From Anaerocolumna jejuensis DSM 15929 (GTDB taxonomy: Bacteria > Bacillota > Clostridia > Lachnospirales > Lachnospiraceae), in contig NZ_FRAC01000014.1 of NCBI RefSeq assembly GCF_900142215.1, forward strand, positions 1-64,000: a DNA stretch of 64,000 bases, written 5' to 3'. The notes beneath the pieces were generated by a model. The model saw only the letters and a list, made by a program, of their open reading frames with translations. It was not told where the DNA came from and searched no databases. Shown in pieces: positions 26,403 to 35,401 of this stretch (the first letter of the stretch is position 1; each line of letters begins with the position of its first letter). The translations under genes were made by a program, and so were the position numbers.

Positions 26403-27233
26403 TCAAAGCAGCTCGCCGTCAAATACGGTAACAGCAGGTCCGGTCATAAAAATCAGGTCCTTTTCCCTGTCATAGCGTACGATAAGCTCTCCTCCAAGAA
26501 GCTTAACTTTCACTTCATCCTCTGTAAGACCATTTAAAATACAGGCATAAACACTGGCACAGGCGCCGGTACCGCAGGCCAGGGTCTCTCCTGAGCCACG
26601 CTCCCATACTCTCATATCAATATTATTTCTGTCCACCACATGAATGAATTCCGTATTGGTCCTTTCCGGGAACCATTCATGATGCTCAAAAAGGGGACCT
26701 GTCTTTTCTATCTCAACCTTCTTTGTATCTTCCACAAACACAACTGCGTGAGGATTTCCCATGGATACACAGGTTACCTTATATTCTTCGCCGCCAACCT
26801 TTATTGGCTTTGCAATAATTCTTTCTTCCTCCCCTTTTACAGGAATCAGGGCAGGCCTGGTTATGGGGTGGCCCATATCAACGGTTACCTCCGCAACCCT
26901 TCCGTCCTCTACGGCCAACTTCAGATATTTGATTCCGGCACCTGTTTCAATGCTGATATTCTTTTCTTTTGTCAAGCCATAGTCATAGACATATTTTGCA
27001 ACACAGCGTATCCCATTTCCGCACATGGCAGAGGAAGAGCCGTCTGCATTATACATATCCATCATAAAATCCGCCTTATCGGAAGCCTTTATCAAAATCA
27101 ATCCGTCGGAACCGATTCCAAAATGCCTGTCACTGACTGCTATTGCCAGTTCCGGTGGATTATCTACCTTTTCTCTCAAACAATTCACATAAACATAATC
27201 ATTTCCACAGCCTTGCATTTTTGTAAACTTCAT
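26403..27233 (-). CDS. dapF: diaminopimelate epimerase
   Basis: DapF interconverts LL- and meso-diaminopimelate for lysine and peptidoglycan synthesis. The 276 residues contain both catalytic cysteines in their usual contexts, AMCGNGIRC and TLACGTGACAS, and the MQGCGNDYVYVN start. GGAGG lies shortly before the ATG. It is 31 nt upstream of dapL, and the gene order follows the pathway. No lysine riboswitch is visible in the 195 bp upstream. Confidence 0.97.
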   Translation of the reverse strand: MKFTKMQGCGNDYVYVNCLREKVDNPPELAIAVSDRHFGIGSDGLILIKASDKADFMMDMYNADGSSSAMCGNGIRCVAKYVYDYGLTKEKNISIETGAGIKYLKLAVEDGRVAEVTVDMGHPITRPALIPVKGEEERIIAKPIKVGGEEYKVTCVSMGNPHAVVFVEDTKKVEIEKTGPLFEHHEWFPERTNTEFIHVVDRNNIDMRVWERGSGETLACGTGACASVYACILNGLTEDEVKVKLLGGELIVRYDREKDLIFMTGPAVTVFDGELL

Positions 27234-27365
27234 AGATACCTCCGCTTATAAACATATTTTAATTTACCCAATGAATTTTCTTCTGATGTTTACCAATATT
27301 GTAAATAACATTTTAATGCAAAAATACTGTAAAAATGCTTTATGTATTGCATATAGTGCTATTCA

Positions 27366-27427
27366 ATAAGGGCTATGGAAAAAAGTATCGGACATAGAAT
27401 CCCTACCCATTTTACCATAGCCCTTAT
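27366..27427 (-). terminator. hairpin after the ANTAR gene
   Basis: ATAAGGGCTATGG (27366-27378) pairs perfectly with CCATAGCCCTTAT (27415-27427), directly after the minus-strand stop at 27429. The loop is long (36 nt) and no U-tract follows, so termination is likely but not certain. Confidence 0.5.
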
Positions 27428-27428
27428 C

Positions 27429-27971
27429 CTACATCAAGCTTAGAATCATTTCTGCCATTTCTACCATATTTGTGCCGCTGTCCATGCTGTTCTTCTGAAT
27501 ATAACGGTGCGCTTCCTCTTCTGTCATATTATTACGTTCCATGAGCACCAGCTTTGCCTTGCTGATAATTGCTTTCTCTTCTTCTGTTCTGGGCTTGGGC
27601 TTATCCTTTTCCCTTTTCCTGCGGCGTGATATATTATAGTGCATCATCTGCAGCGTATTGAGCAAGTCTGACATTTTAATCGGCATGCTAAGACAGACAA
27701 TGTTATTATCCGTACATTCCTCCAGCTTTGTGGCTGAGGCTATCAGGAGCATCTCAAACCCCTTGGGAAGGTATCCGTTTAATTGGCTGTAATGCATATC
27801 GGAAAAACGGTAACCGCATATTATGATGCCGTCATCCAATTCATTTGCAATGGTTACAACCTGTGCCCCTGTTGTGCAGGTTGCGTTTACCTCGTATCCG
27901 TTTCTCACCAGAACATTCTTTATGTTTACTGCATCTTCTATTTTAGGAAAAGCTATTATTATACTGGGCAC
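27429..27971 (-). CDS. ANTAR-domain RNA-binding antiterminator
   Basis: The 180-residue product has a receiver-like N-terminal domain (1-110) and a C-terminal ANTAR domain (about 125-180: EEEKAIISKAKLVLMERNN, MTEEEAHRYIQKNSMD), the RNA-binding module of antiterminators such as AmiR, NasR and EutV. The receiver lacks the acidic pair after strand 1 (MPSIIIAFPKIED) and the phospho-acceptor Asp after strand 3 (GIIICGYRFS), so it is probably not phosphorylated. It follows glnA by 41 nt in one operon; ANTAR genes beside glnA are known in clostridia as nitrogen regulators. The GTG start has GGAGG 9 nt upstream. Confidence 0.9.
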   Translation of the reverse strand: MPSIIIAFPKIEDAVNIKNVLVRNGYEVNATCTTGAQVVTIANELDDGIIICGYRFSDMHYSQLNGYLPKGFEMLLIASATKLEECTDNNIVCLSMPIKMSDLLNTLQMMHYNISRRRKREKDKPKPRTEEEKAIISKAKLVLMERNNMTEEEAHRYIQKNSMDSGTNMVEMAEMILSLM

Positions 27972-28012
27972 ATTTGATCACCTCCACACTCTTCTGGCAT
28001 AACAAATTCTAA

Positions 28013-29344
28013 TTATATGCGGTGCAAGTATTGATCAAGCTCCCATTTCGATACCTGAATGACGTATTGCTCCCATTCCTGGTATTTTGCTTCCAGGTAC
28101 TTTTTCGTGGTATGTTCTCCTAAAACTCCCTTTACCAATTCATCCTTTTTTAAAGCCTCCAGAGCTTCCTTTAAGTTCGTGGGAAGGCTCTTGATATTCT
28201 TAGCCTCTTTATCGGCTTCACTCATCTCGAAAATATTCTGATCCACACTTTCCGGAGGAGTCAGTTTATTTTTAATTCCGTCCAGGCCGGCTGCCAGGCA
28301 GACAGCAAGTGCAAGATAGGGATTGGCGGCGGAATCGGGACATCGAAGCTCGACTCTGGCACTGGTACCTCTTGCGGCAGGGATTCTGATCAGGGGACTT
28401 CTGTTGGTAGCGCTCCAGGCAATATAAACCGGTGCTTCATAGCCCGGAACCAGTCTCTTATAGGAATTTACCAGTGGATTGGTTATGGCTGTCATGCCCT
28501 CCATATGCTTCATAATTCCTGCGATAAAGCTGTATGCTTCACCACTGAGTCCAAGCTTGCCCTTATCATCATCAAAAATATTTTTTCCATCCTTGTTGAG
28601 GGACATGTTGATATGCATACCGGAACCATTTATTCCGAATTTCGGCTTCGGCATAAAGGTAGCATGCATTCCGTGCCGTTTTGCAACTGTCCTTACCACC
28701 AGCTTAAAGGTCATGATATTATCTGCCGTCCTTAAGGCGTGGTCATATTTAAAATCTATCTCATGCTGGGCAGGAGCAACCTCATGATGGGATGCTTCAA
28801 TGGTAAAGCCCATGTCCTCCAGTGTCAGGACCATCTCACGTCTGGCATTTTCCCCGTTATCCAAAGGTCCCACATCAAAGTAACCGCCTTTTTCCATGGT
28901 ATCAATGCTTGGTTCTCCGTTATCCAGCGTATTGAAGAGGAAGAATTCGCATTCAGGACCTACCTGCAGGGTATATCCCATTTCCTTTGCTTCCTCCACC
29001 ACTTTCTTTAGAATATACCGGGGATCGCCCTCAAAGGGGGTGCCGTCAGGCCTGTAAACATCACAAATAAATCTGGCTACCTTTCCCTGCTGAGGCCTCC
29101 AGGGGAATATCTCAAAGGTATCAAGGTCCGGATACAGATACATATCGGATTCTTCAATTCTTACAAAGCCTTCAATGGAAGAACCGTCAAACATGCATTT
29201 ATTGTCCAATACCTTATCCAGCTGGCTGGTAGTAACCGCTACATTCTTTAAATTACCAAAGATATCCGTAAATTGAAGCCTGATAAATTCTATATCTTCC
29301 TCCTTCACCATCCTGATAATATCCTGCTTTGAAAAATGATTCAT
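28013..29344 (-). CDS. glnA: glutamine synthetase, type I
   Basis: GlnA makes glutamine from glutamate, ammonia and ATP and supplies GOGAT (gltBD). At 443 residues it is the short GSI-alpha type of Firmicutes, normally feedback-inhibited rather than adenylylated; the adenylylation insert and Tyr loop of GSI-beta are absent. Signatures are FDGSSIEGF, GPECEFFLF, the ammonium-site NPLVNSYKRLVPGYEAPVY region and RIPAARG. GAGAGG lies 6 nt before the ATG. It has its own promoter, an attenuator-like leader and the ANTAR gene downstream. Confidence 0.98.
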   Translation of the reverse strand: MNHFSKQDIIRMVKEEDIEFIRLQFTDIFGNLKNVAVTTSQLDKVLDNKCMFDGSSIEGFVRIEESDMYLYPDLDTFEIFPWRPQQGKVARFICDVYRPDGTPFEGDPRYILKKVVEEAKEMGYTLQVGPECEFFLFNTLDNGEPSIDTMEKGGYFDVGPLDNGENARREMVLTLEDMGFTIEASHHEVAPAQHEIDFKYDHALRTADNIMTFKLVVRTVAKRHGMHATFMPKPKFGINGSGMHINMSLNKDGKNIFDDDKGKLGLSGEAYSFIAGIMKHMEGMTAITNPLVNSYKRLVPGYEAPVYIAWSATNRSPLIRIPAARGTSARVELRCPDSAANPYLALAVCLAAGLDGIKNKLTPPESVDQNIFEMSEADKEAKNIKSLPTNLKEALEALKKDELVKGVLGEHTTKKYLEAKYQEWEQYVIQVSKWELDQYLHRI

Positions 29345-29394
29345 ATAATCCTCTCCCTTAATAAATTAAAATTCAACAGCTGCTTCCTTAATAT

Positions 29395-29433
29395 GAAAAA
29401 TAAGCGAAAATGTCCTTGAAAGAACATCTTCGC
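29395..29433 (-). terminator. attenuator-like terminator in the glnA leader
   Basis: On the minus strand GCGAAGATGTTC and GGACATTTTCGC form a stem with one internal mismatch (29404-29433), followed by TTATTTTTC. It begins about 15 nt after the -10 box and ends 60 nt before glnA. Its 5' arm contains CGAAGATGTTCTT (29420-29432), the motif also found in the gltB leader. Confidence 0.85.
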
Positions 29434-29447
29434 CTTTTGCTTCTATC

Positions 29448-29476
29448 ATGATAGCAGTCCTGTTATTGTTTGTCAA
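29448..29476 (-). promoter_or_regulatory. glnA promoter
   Basis: On the minus strand TTGACA (29471-29476) and TATCAT (29448-29453) are 17 bp apart, directly upstream of the leader terminator. Confidence 0.8.
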
Positions 29477-29515
29477 TATGATAAAATTATACATATTACA
29501 ATAATAGGCCCTGCA

Positions 29516-30547
29516 CTATATAACGAGTTTCGTAATACACAGGTTCAAATATCTGGTATCGTTTTTTAAATCAATCATTTCTTTGCTTTCGATTGTCCTT
29601 AGCAAGGGCCTGAGAACACAGTCCTGATAGTTCATCACTACAACGGCCCTGACGCCGTTATTAAGCTCCACACAGGAGCCAAGGGGATAAATAGTCACGC
29701 ACCTGACAAAGGCGTCTATTACAAGATTGTCATAAAGCTGATCACCATTTCCCATTAAATACTCCACTGCTTCCGAGGGCGCATATGCATCCCTGTAAGC
29801 CCTGTCAGAGGTCATGGCATCATAAGTATCAGCCACCGCAAGTATTCTGGCATATAAAGTGATTTCGTTCCCCTTTAAGCCTCTTGGATAACCGGAACCG
29901 TCATACCTTTCATGATGCTGAAGCACTCCCGCTCTGGTTACACTGTTCAATTCCTGGGCACTGGTCAGCATATCATAGCCGAACTCCGGATGCTTTTTCA
30001 AAATACCAAATTCCTCGTCGGAAAGCTTTCCCTTTTTGTCCAAAAGAGAGGACGGAATCTTATTCTTGCCGATATCATGCAGCATACCGGCAGTTCCCAG
30101 ATAAATCAGGTCATCCTCCGGCAGGTTCATCTTAATCCCCACGCTCACTGCCAGAATAGCAACATTAACACAATGCAGATAGGTATATTCATGGTGCCCC
30201 CACAAATTTCTCATGGAAAGCTCAACATCCTTATTCGTAATAATGCTGCTGACGATATCCTGAATCATTGGAAACATTTCCGCTATATTCCCGTTGCCGT
30301 TGATAATCTCCTCCAGCCTTGAAGCCGTACGGAGCTTAAGTCCTTCCGCAACCACATCTTCAATGACTATCCCTTCTGAAATTTCATCTTCAATATACAA
30401 ACCTGTATATCCCATTGCCTTCAGCCTTGACAGAATATTTTCCGTCAAAACCACATTTTCCCTTAATAAAATAACCCCCTGATTGCCATAAAGCGGTTTT
30501 GCAAGTACAGTACCGGGTTCCACCTTATTTATGGAAAGAAATCTCAT
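29516..30547 (-). CDS. HD-GYP domain protein, probable c-di-GMP phosphodiesterase
   Basis: The 343 residues comprise an N-terminal 100-residue region typical of cytosolic HD-GYP proteins (GTVLAKPLYGNQGVILL) and an HD-GYP domain with GMLHDIGKNKIP, LQHHERYDGSGYPRGL and ADTYDAMTSDRAYR. The GYP triad is present (GSGYP). Such enzymes hydrolyse cyclic di-GMP, consistent with the motility genes in the window. No membrane segment, so cytoplasmic. Start supported by GGAGG 9 nt upstream. Monocistronic. Confidence 0.92.
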   Translation of the reverse strand: MRFLSINKVEPGTVLAKPLYGNQGVILLRENVVLTENILSRLKAMGYTGLYIEDEISEGIVIEDVVAEGLKLRTASRLEEIINGNGNIAEMFPMIQDIVSSIITNKDVELSMRNLWGHHEYTYLHCVNVAILAVSVGIKMNLPEDDLIYLGTAGMLHDIGKNKIPSSLLDKKGKLSDEEFGILKKHPEFGYDMLTSAQELNSVTRAGVLQHHERYDGSGYPRGLKGNEITLYARILAVADTYDAMTSDRAYRDAYAPSEAVEYLMGNGDQLYDNLVIDAFVRCVTIYPLGSCVELNNGVRAVVVMNYQDCVLRPLLRTIESKEMIDLKNDTRYLNLCITKLVI

Positions 30548-30745
30548 ACTCCATATCCTCCAATTATATTCCTAAACATGGCAGCCATTACGAAAATCAG
30601 GCTGCTGCTTAAAAACAAACTACAATTTATAATTATAACATATTTTGTCGAATATGGTATATTAATTTATGAGATATTGCTTTCAATTTTCTATGTTTTT
30701 CAGAATTGCTGCCGTTGCATACCGCAGACCTGTCACACCTCTACT

Positions 30746-31540
30746 TTAAGACAACAGCATTCTGTCATTAGCGAACTCACTTCCGCTCACGCTTTCGAAC
30801 TTATCAAGCAAATCCTTTACGTGAAGGTTTTTCTTTTCTTCTCCGGAAACATCATAGATTATCTTTCCTTCGTGCATCATGACTAACCGGTTGCCGTACT
30901 GAATTGCATGCTTCATATTATGGGTTATCATAATAGCTGTTAAAGAATTTTCTGCAACAATTTTTTCGGTAAGCTCCAGCACCTTTTGTGCTGTCTTTGG
31001 GTCCAGGGCAGCCGTATGCTCATCTAATAAGAGCAGCTTTGGATTCTTTAAAACTGACATCAGCAAAGTCAATGCCTGCCTCTGCCCGCCGGAAAGAAGC
31101 CCCACCTTGGTGGAGAGCCTGTTCTCAAGGCCCAGGTCCAGCTTCCGGAGCTGTTCCACATACAGCTCTTTCTCCGCTTTTGTAATTCCCCAGCCAAAGC
31201 CCCTTCTTTTTCCTCTGCGGAAAGCAAGGGCCAGATTTTCTTCTATTTCCATACCGGCCGCCGTTCCCATCATAGGGTCCTGAAAGACTCTTCCTAAATA
31301 GCTTGCCCGCTTAAATTCCGGCATTCTGGTTATATCCATTCCATCCAGCCTGATGCTGCCACTGTCCGGGTAATGTACTCCTGCAATCATATTCAGCATG
31401 GTGGATTTTCCGGCTCCGTTTCCTCCGATGACCGTGACAAAATCCGATTCCGCCAGGGTAAGGTTCAACCCCTTTAAAACCCTTTTTTCATTGATGGTAT
31501 ATGCGTTAAAGGTCTTGTATAACTCCTCGATGTCAAGCAT
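30746..31540 (-). CDS. ABC transporter ATP-binding protein
   Basis: The 264 residues carry Walker A GGNGAGKST (39-47), the signature LLSGGQRQAL and Walker B LLLLDEHTAALD. It is the last gene of a three-gene importer (lipoprotein, permease, ATPase). Its ATG shares one base with the permease stop (TAATG), indicating translational coupling. This family goes with PF04392-type binding proteins, such as the predicted TrpXYZ systems; the ligand cannot be assigned. Confidence 0.93.
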   Translation of the reverse strand: MLDIEELYKTFNAYTINEKRVLKGLNLTLAESDFVTVIGGNGAGKSTMLNMIAGVHYPDSGSIRLDGMDITRMPEFKRASYLGRVFQDPMMGTAAGMEIEENLALAFRRGKRRGFGWGITKAEKELYVEQLRKLDLGLENRLSTKVGLLSGGQRQALTLLMSVLKNPKLLLLDEHTAALDPKTAQKVLELTEKIVAENSLTAIMITHNMKHAIQYGNRLVMMHEGKIIYDVSGEEKKNLHVKDLLDKFESVSGSEFANDRMLLS

Positions 31541-32478
31541 TAGTCTTCCTCCCTTTCAATTCTTACCTTATCCTTCTTAAAGACAGGTATGGATAAAGCC
31601 GCAGCTACCATGACAGCAGTCAACAGTTTCAGATTATTGGAATTAAAGCCCATATACAGAACAGAAGCTATTATAATACGGTAAATAATAGAGCCCACAA
31701 CAATAGAAATCAGTCTGGTGGCAAAGGATATTGCGCGCCGGAAGATAACCTCACCGATTACGATGGAGGCCAGACCGATTACAATAGCACCTACACCCAT
31801 TGATACATCCGCATAGCCCTGTGTCTGGGCTACCAGGCCGCCGGAAAGGGCAATAAGGCCGTTACCCACCATAAGCCCTATTATCTTCATGACATCCGTA
31901 TTGGCTCCCTGTGCCCGCACCATGTTTTCATTATTACCTGTAGCCCTTATGGCACAGCCAACCTCCGTCCCCAGGAACCAATATAGCAAAACAGTGACCA
32001 GTACCGTAAATATAATACCCAGGCTCATGGTAATAAGGATCTGAAGAAGATTATCCCCAATTCCCAGAGCCGCTCCGGAAGGGAACAGGCTCTTAGCCAT
32101 GGATAATACCGTCTTCTGGGCCAGCAGGGGCGTATTGGATTTACCCATGATACCAAGATTTACGGAGTAAAGTGCAATCATGGTAAGAATACCTGCAAGT
32201 ATGGGCGGGATTCGAAGCTTTGTATGAAGAAAGCCTGTGACCGCCCCTGCCGCCATACCTGCCAGGGCTGATATCAGGAGGCAGAGTACAGGATTCAATC
32301 CAAGTCCTGCTATGCAGTAAGCACTGACACTTCCTCCCAGGGCAAAGCTTCCTTCACTTGTCATATCCGGAAAATCCAGAATACGAAAGGAGACGTAAAC
32401 ACCAATTGCCAGGATAGCCCAGGCAAATCCCTGGGAGGTCGCTCCCAGTACGGAATTTAAATAATGTATAATAGCCAT
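31540..32478 (-). CDS. ABC transporter permease (BPD_transp_2 type)
   Basis: The 312 residues have about eight or nine membrane segments and glycine-rich segments such as FPDMTSEGSFALGGSVSAYC and GLMVGNGLIALSGGLVAQ, as in permeases of the branched-chain amino acid/ribose superfamily and particularly the partner of PF04392 binding proteins. It is the second gene of the importer; the ATPase overlaps its end by one base. Confidence 0.92.
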   Translation of the reverse strand: MAIIHYLNSVLGATSQGFAWAILAIGVYVSFRILDFPDMTSEGSFALGGSVSAYCIAGLGLNPVLCLLISALAGMAAGAVTGFLHTKLRIPPILAGILTMIALYSVNLGIMGKSNTPLLAQKTVLSMAKSLFPSGAALGIGDNLLQILITMSLGIIFTVLVTVLLYWFLGTEVGCAIRATGNNENMVRAQGANTDVMKIIGLMVGNGLIALSGGLVAQTQGYADVSMGVGAIVIGLASIVIGEVIFRRAISFATRLISIVVGSIIYRIIIASVLYMGFNSNNLKLLTAVMVAAALSIPVFKKDKVRIEREED

Positions 32479-32579
32479 GTAAATTTCCTAACCTTCCCTT
32501 TATAAGTTAAATTCAGTTTTTCTAATTATTCCAACCTTTTCAGACCAAAATTCAGCTTATTTGAATGAATATTTTAAAT

Positions 32580-32626
32580 AACAAAAGACTGTCCCATTCC
32601 CCGCAAAGGTTACGGGTATGGGACAG
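32580..32626 (-). terminator. partial terminator between binding-protein and permease genes
   Basis: CTGTCCCAT (32589-32597) pairs with ATGGGACAG (32618-32626), with inner CCCG/CGGG pairing. On the minus strand TCTTTTGTTATTT follows. Position after the binding-protein gene suggests it lowers permease and ATPase expression relative to the lipoprotein. Confidence 0.65.
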
Positions 32627-32657
32627 ACCTGCAATTAAATTACTTACTCTGGTAAAA

Positions 32658-33659
32658 TCACTTGCTCTGCTGTAATTCTTCCGGAATTGTGATTCCCAGT
32701 TCCTTTGCCACATCAGCATTTACCTTAAGAGTACATTTCTCATCGGGCAGATATTCAATGGGCATATCAGCAGTTTTAGCAGTACCTTCCAGGATTTTGA
32801 CAGCCTGTTTTCCTGTTAATTTTCCAAGTTCATAATAATCGATTCCGAAGGTCGCAAGACCGCCGTTATCTACCATACCGCCTTCCCCGCATATAACAGG
32901 CAATTTATTGGCATTGGCTACCTGTGCTACGGTAGGCATGGATTCCGCTATCATATTATCGGTGGGTGCATAGATTGCCTCTACTTTACCAACCAGGGAC
33001 TGTACCACCTGCTGGATTTCATTGGAGTTGGAAACCGTAGCGTCGGTGCTTTCCATTCCGGCCTCCTTAAGAGCAGCCTTGGCGGCATCCGCCTGAATAA
33101 CGGAATTACTTTCTGCAGAGGAATAAAGAATAGCTACTTTCTTCGCTCCCGGTACTAACTGCTTCAATAATTCTATCTGCTTCTTTACCGGTGTAAGGTC
33201 AGAGGTACCTGACACATTCCCTCCCGGTGCGTCATTAGAAGCTACCAGCTGGGAGCCTGCCGGATCTGTAACAGCTGTGACCAGAATCGGTATATCCTTT
33301 GTTGCATTGGCCAATGCCTGTGCGGACGGTGTGGCAATGCCAAGAATGAGGTCCGGAGCTTCATTTACTAATTTCGTAGCGATTGTCTGGGCCGTTGACA
33401 TATCTCCCTGAGCCACCTGATAATCAAGCTTTAAGTTCTTTCCTTCCACATAGCCTGCCTCCGCAAGTGCATCTACAAATCCCTTGTAGGAGGCATCCAG
33501 TGCCGCATGTTCAACATACTGGTTAATACCGATATGATATACTTTCCCTTCCTCTCCGCCGCTGCTGCCGGAAGTACTGGCATCCTTGGTACCGCAGCCA
33601 GTAAGCGATAATACAACCAGCGAAGCTGTCAGCATGCCCGCTAATAATCTTTTCTTCAT
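32658..33659 (-). CDS. ABC transporter substrate-binding lipoprotein (PF04392 type)
   Basis: The 333 residues start with a lipoprotein signal ending LSLTGC (Cys22), then a Ser/Gly linker and a periplasmic-binding fold: HIGINQYVEHAALDASYKGF, LILGIATPSAQALANATKDI, PILVTAVTDPAGSQLVAS. This pattern marks the ABC_sub_bind family. Members are linked to tryptophan/tyrosine-like or unknown ligands; no T-box or other riboswitch precedes it, so no ligand is proposed. First gene of the importer. GAGG lies just before the ATG. Confidence 0.92.
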   Translation of the reverse strand: MKKRLLAGMLTASLVVLSLTGCGTKDASTSGSSGGEEGKVYHIGINQYVEHAALDASYKGFVDALAEAGYVEGKNLKLDYQVAQGDMSTAQTIATKLVNEAPDLILGIATPSAQALANATKDIPILVTAVTDPAGSQLVASNDAPGGNVSGTSDLTPVKKQIELLKQLVPGAKKVAILYSSAESNSVIQADAAKAALKEAGMESTDATVSNSNEIQQVVQSLVGKVEAIYAPTDNMIAESMPTVAQVANANKLPVICGEGGMVDNGGLATFGIDYYELGKLTGKQAVKILEGTAKTADMPIEYLPDEKCTLKVNADVAKELGITIPEELQQSK

Positions 33660-33765
33660 ATTTTACCTCGCTATCTCTAACACTTTAAAGTTATGTAGTT
33701 TAACACTTTTACTTGTTAAAGTGTACAATGAAAACAGGATTTTGTCAATATGATTTTCATATGGC

Positions 33766-33802
33766 AAAAACTCCCGGAATCATTATAAATGATTTCCGGG
33801 AG
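33766..33802 (-). terminator. terminator of motA-motB
   Basis: CTCCCGGAATCATT pairs with AATGATTTCCGGGAG (33771-33802, one bulge). On the minus strand TTTTTG follows, 15 nt after the motB stop. Confidence 0.9.
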
Positions 33803-33816
33803 CTTCATTTTATGTA

Positions 33817-34656
33817 CTATTCTGTTGTGTTCTTATCCGTACTGCCGTCATTGTTAAACAGGATTGTTATACTGATGCGCCTGTTCTTTTCTTTTCCTTT
33901 TTCCGTGCTGTTCGATGCAATGGGGTCATACTCTCCATATCCGCTTGGTTTGAGCCTCTCAGGTGCAATACCGTACTCCTTTTGCAGATATTCCACCACA
34001 TTAGCGGCTCTAAGGGCCGACAGCTGCCAGTTGGAGGTAAACACGCCCCTGTTTATCGGCACGTTATCCGTATGCCCGCCTATCTCTATCTTGTTGTCCA
34101 CCTGTTTCAGAAGCTTGGCAATAACATCCAGATTTTTTTTCATATCTTCTTTGATTTCAGTCTGTCCGCTGCTAAAGAGCACATCATTGGACAGGGTGAT
34201 GACAATACCGCTCTCCTGTACGCTGATATCCAGATTATCCTTGAACTTACCGCTTCCAACAGCATTGTAGAGCCAGTCCTTCAGCTGAAGGAACTCCTCC
34301 TTGCTGACCTCGGTGATATCTGCTATCTCCGCATCACTGCCTTCACCTGTGCCGGTGCCGGTACTGTTACCAGGGCCGGAGGCATTGCCGCTTCCTTTAT
34401 AGTTTCCCTCATTCAGCGCATTTTTACCGCTCTTTAAAATACCGCTGCCCTTGGGGATAATAGAGCCTCCCTGGGCGTTGCTTCCAGCTCCGAAAGCGCT
34501 GCTAAAGGATTCTGCCAGTTCATCATATTTCTGCTGATTCACATTACTGATTGAGTATAGCATAATGAAGAAAATCATTAGCAGTGTTATCATGTCGGAA
34601 TATGTAAAAAGCCATCTCTCACTGTTCTCTGATTTCTTCTCCTTTTTTTTCATCAT
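33817..34656 (-). CDS. motB: flagellar motor stator protein MotB
   Basis: MotB pairs with MotA to form the proton- or sodium-driven stator. The 279 residues have a short basic N-terminus, one membrane helix with the ion-binding Asp21 in FTYSDMITLLMIFF, a Gly/Ser/Asn-rich linker (about 75-110) and a C-terminal OmpA-like peptidoglycan-binding domain (IEIGGHTDNVPI, RAANVVEYLQKEYGIAPERL). It overlaps the end of motA by 38 nt, so translation is coupled. Confidence 0.96.
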   Translation of the reverse strand: MMKKKEKKSENSERWLFTYSDMITLLMIFFIMLYSISNVNQQKYDELAESFSSAFGAGSNAQGGSIIPKGSGILKSGKNALNEGNYKGSGNASGPGNSTGTGTGEGSDAEIADITEVSKEEFLQLKDWLYNAVGSGKFKDNLDISVQESGIVITLSNDVLFSSGQTEIKEDMKKNLDVIAKLLKQVDNKIEIGGHTDNVPINRGVFTSNWQLSALRAANVVEYLQKEYGIAPERLKPSGYGEYDPIASNSTEKGKEKNRRISITILFNNDGSTDKNTTE

Positions 34657-35401
34657 CCAAGTATCCCTTAAGCCTTTCTACAATTAATGCCGGATTTCCG
34701 CCTTCCTGTATCATCAGAATACCGTCCATCATCATGTTTTTTGTTACCAGTTCGTCTGTATCCAATTCCTTCAGCTTATTAGCAATGGGAAGCCACATTA
34801 AGTTCGCTGTACCAATACCGTAAAGGGTAGCGATGAAAGCTACCGCAATGGACTCTGCAAGGGCTGCCGTGTCACCACCGCCCAGAGCACCAAGTACGTG
34901 AACAAGACCCATAACCGTACCGATGATACCCAGAGTGGGTGCATAACCACCGGCAGCTTCAAACACTGCAATTCCCTTGGAGTGGCGGTACTCCATATTA
35001 TCAAGCTTCGTTTCCAGAATCTTCTTAATAATCTCAGGATCGGTTCCATCCATAACGAGCTGAAGCCCATCCTTAATAAAAGGATCATAATCATTGCTCT
35101 GTAATTCGGTCTCCAAGGATAACAATCCATTGGTTCTGGCAAGGTTTGCTATTTTATAAAAGACCTCTATGATTTCCTGCCTGTCCTCTTTATGCTTACG
35201 GAAAGCTATGCCCAAAACCTTCGGCACATTCTTAATAACTGACAAAGGAAAAGACATACCTACAACGCCAATGGTACCACCGATAACGATCATTGCGGCA
35301 GTAGGCGAGAGTAATGCAGTCACATGTCCCTTATCCAAAACAAATGCCATAATCAACATAGCAAAAGCAAAAATCATACTGATTATCATACTAAAATCCA
35401 T
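34619..35401 (-). CDS. motA: flagellar motor stator protein MotA
   Basis: The 260 residues have four membrane segments and the MotA/ExbB pattern: SPTAAMIVIGGTIGVVGMSFP near the start, a charged cytoplasmic loop (FRKHKEDRQEIIEVFYKIAN), then AAGGYAPTLGIIGTVMGLVHVLGAL and the AVAFIATLYGIGTANLMWLP helix. AAGGAG is 7 nt before the ATG. First gene of motA-motB, with a promoter region and a short unexplained frame upstream. Confidence 0.96.
   Translation of the reverse strand: MDFSMIISMIFAFAMLIMAFVLDKGHVTALLSPTAAMIVIGGTIGVVGMSFPLSVIKNVPKVLGIAFRKHKEDRQEIIEVFYKIANLARTNGLLSLETELQSNDYDPFIKDGLQLVMDGTDPEIIKKILETKLDNMEYRHSKGIAVFEAAGGYAPTLGIIGTVMGLVHVLGALGGGDTAALAESIAVAFIATLYGIGTANLMWLPIANKLKELDTDELVTKNMMMDGILMIQEGGNPALIVERLKGYLDDEKKGEEIREQ

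Noticed and set aside
27234..27428. lysine riboswitch before dapF
   Set aside because: Only a simple hairpin belonging to the ANTAR gene end is visible; no multi-helix lysine-element pattern was found.
33660..33770. T-box or other riboswitch before the TrpXYZ-like importer
   Set aside because: The gap is only about 110 bp and contains no GGTGGTACCGCG-type core or leader terminator.
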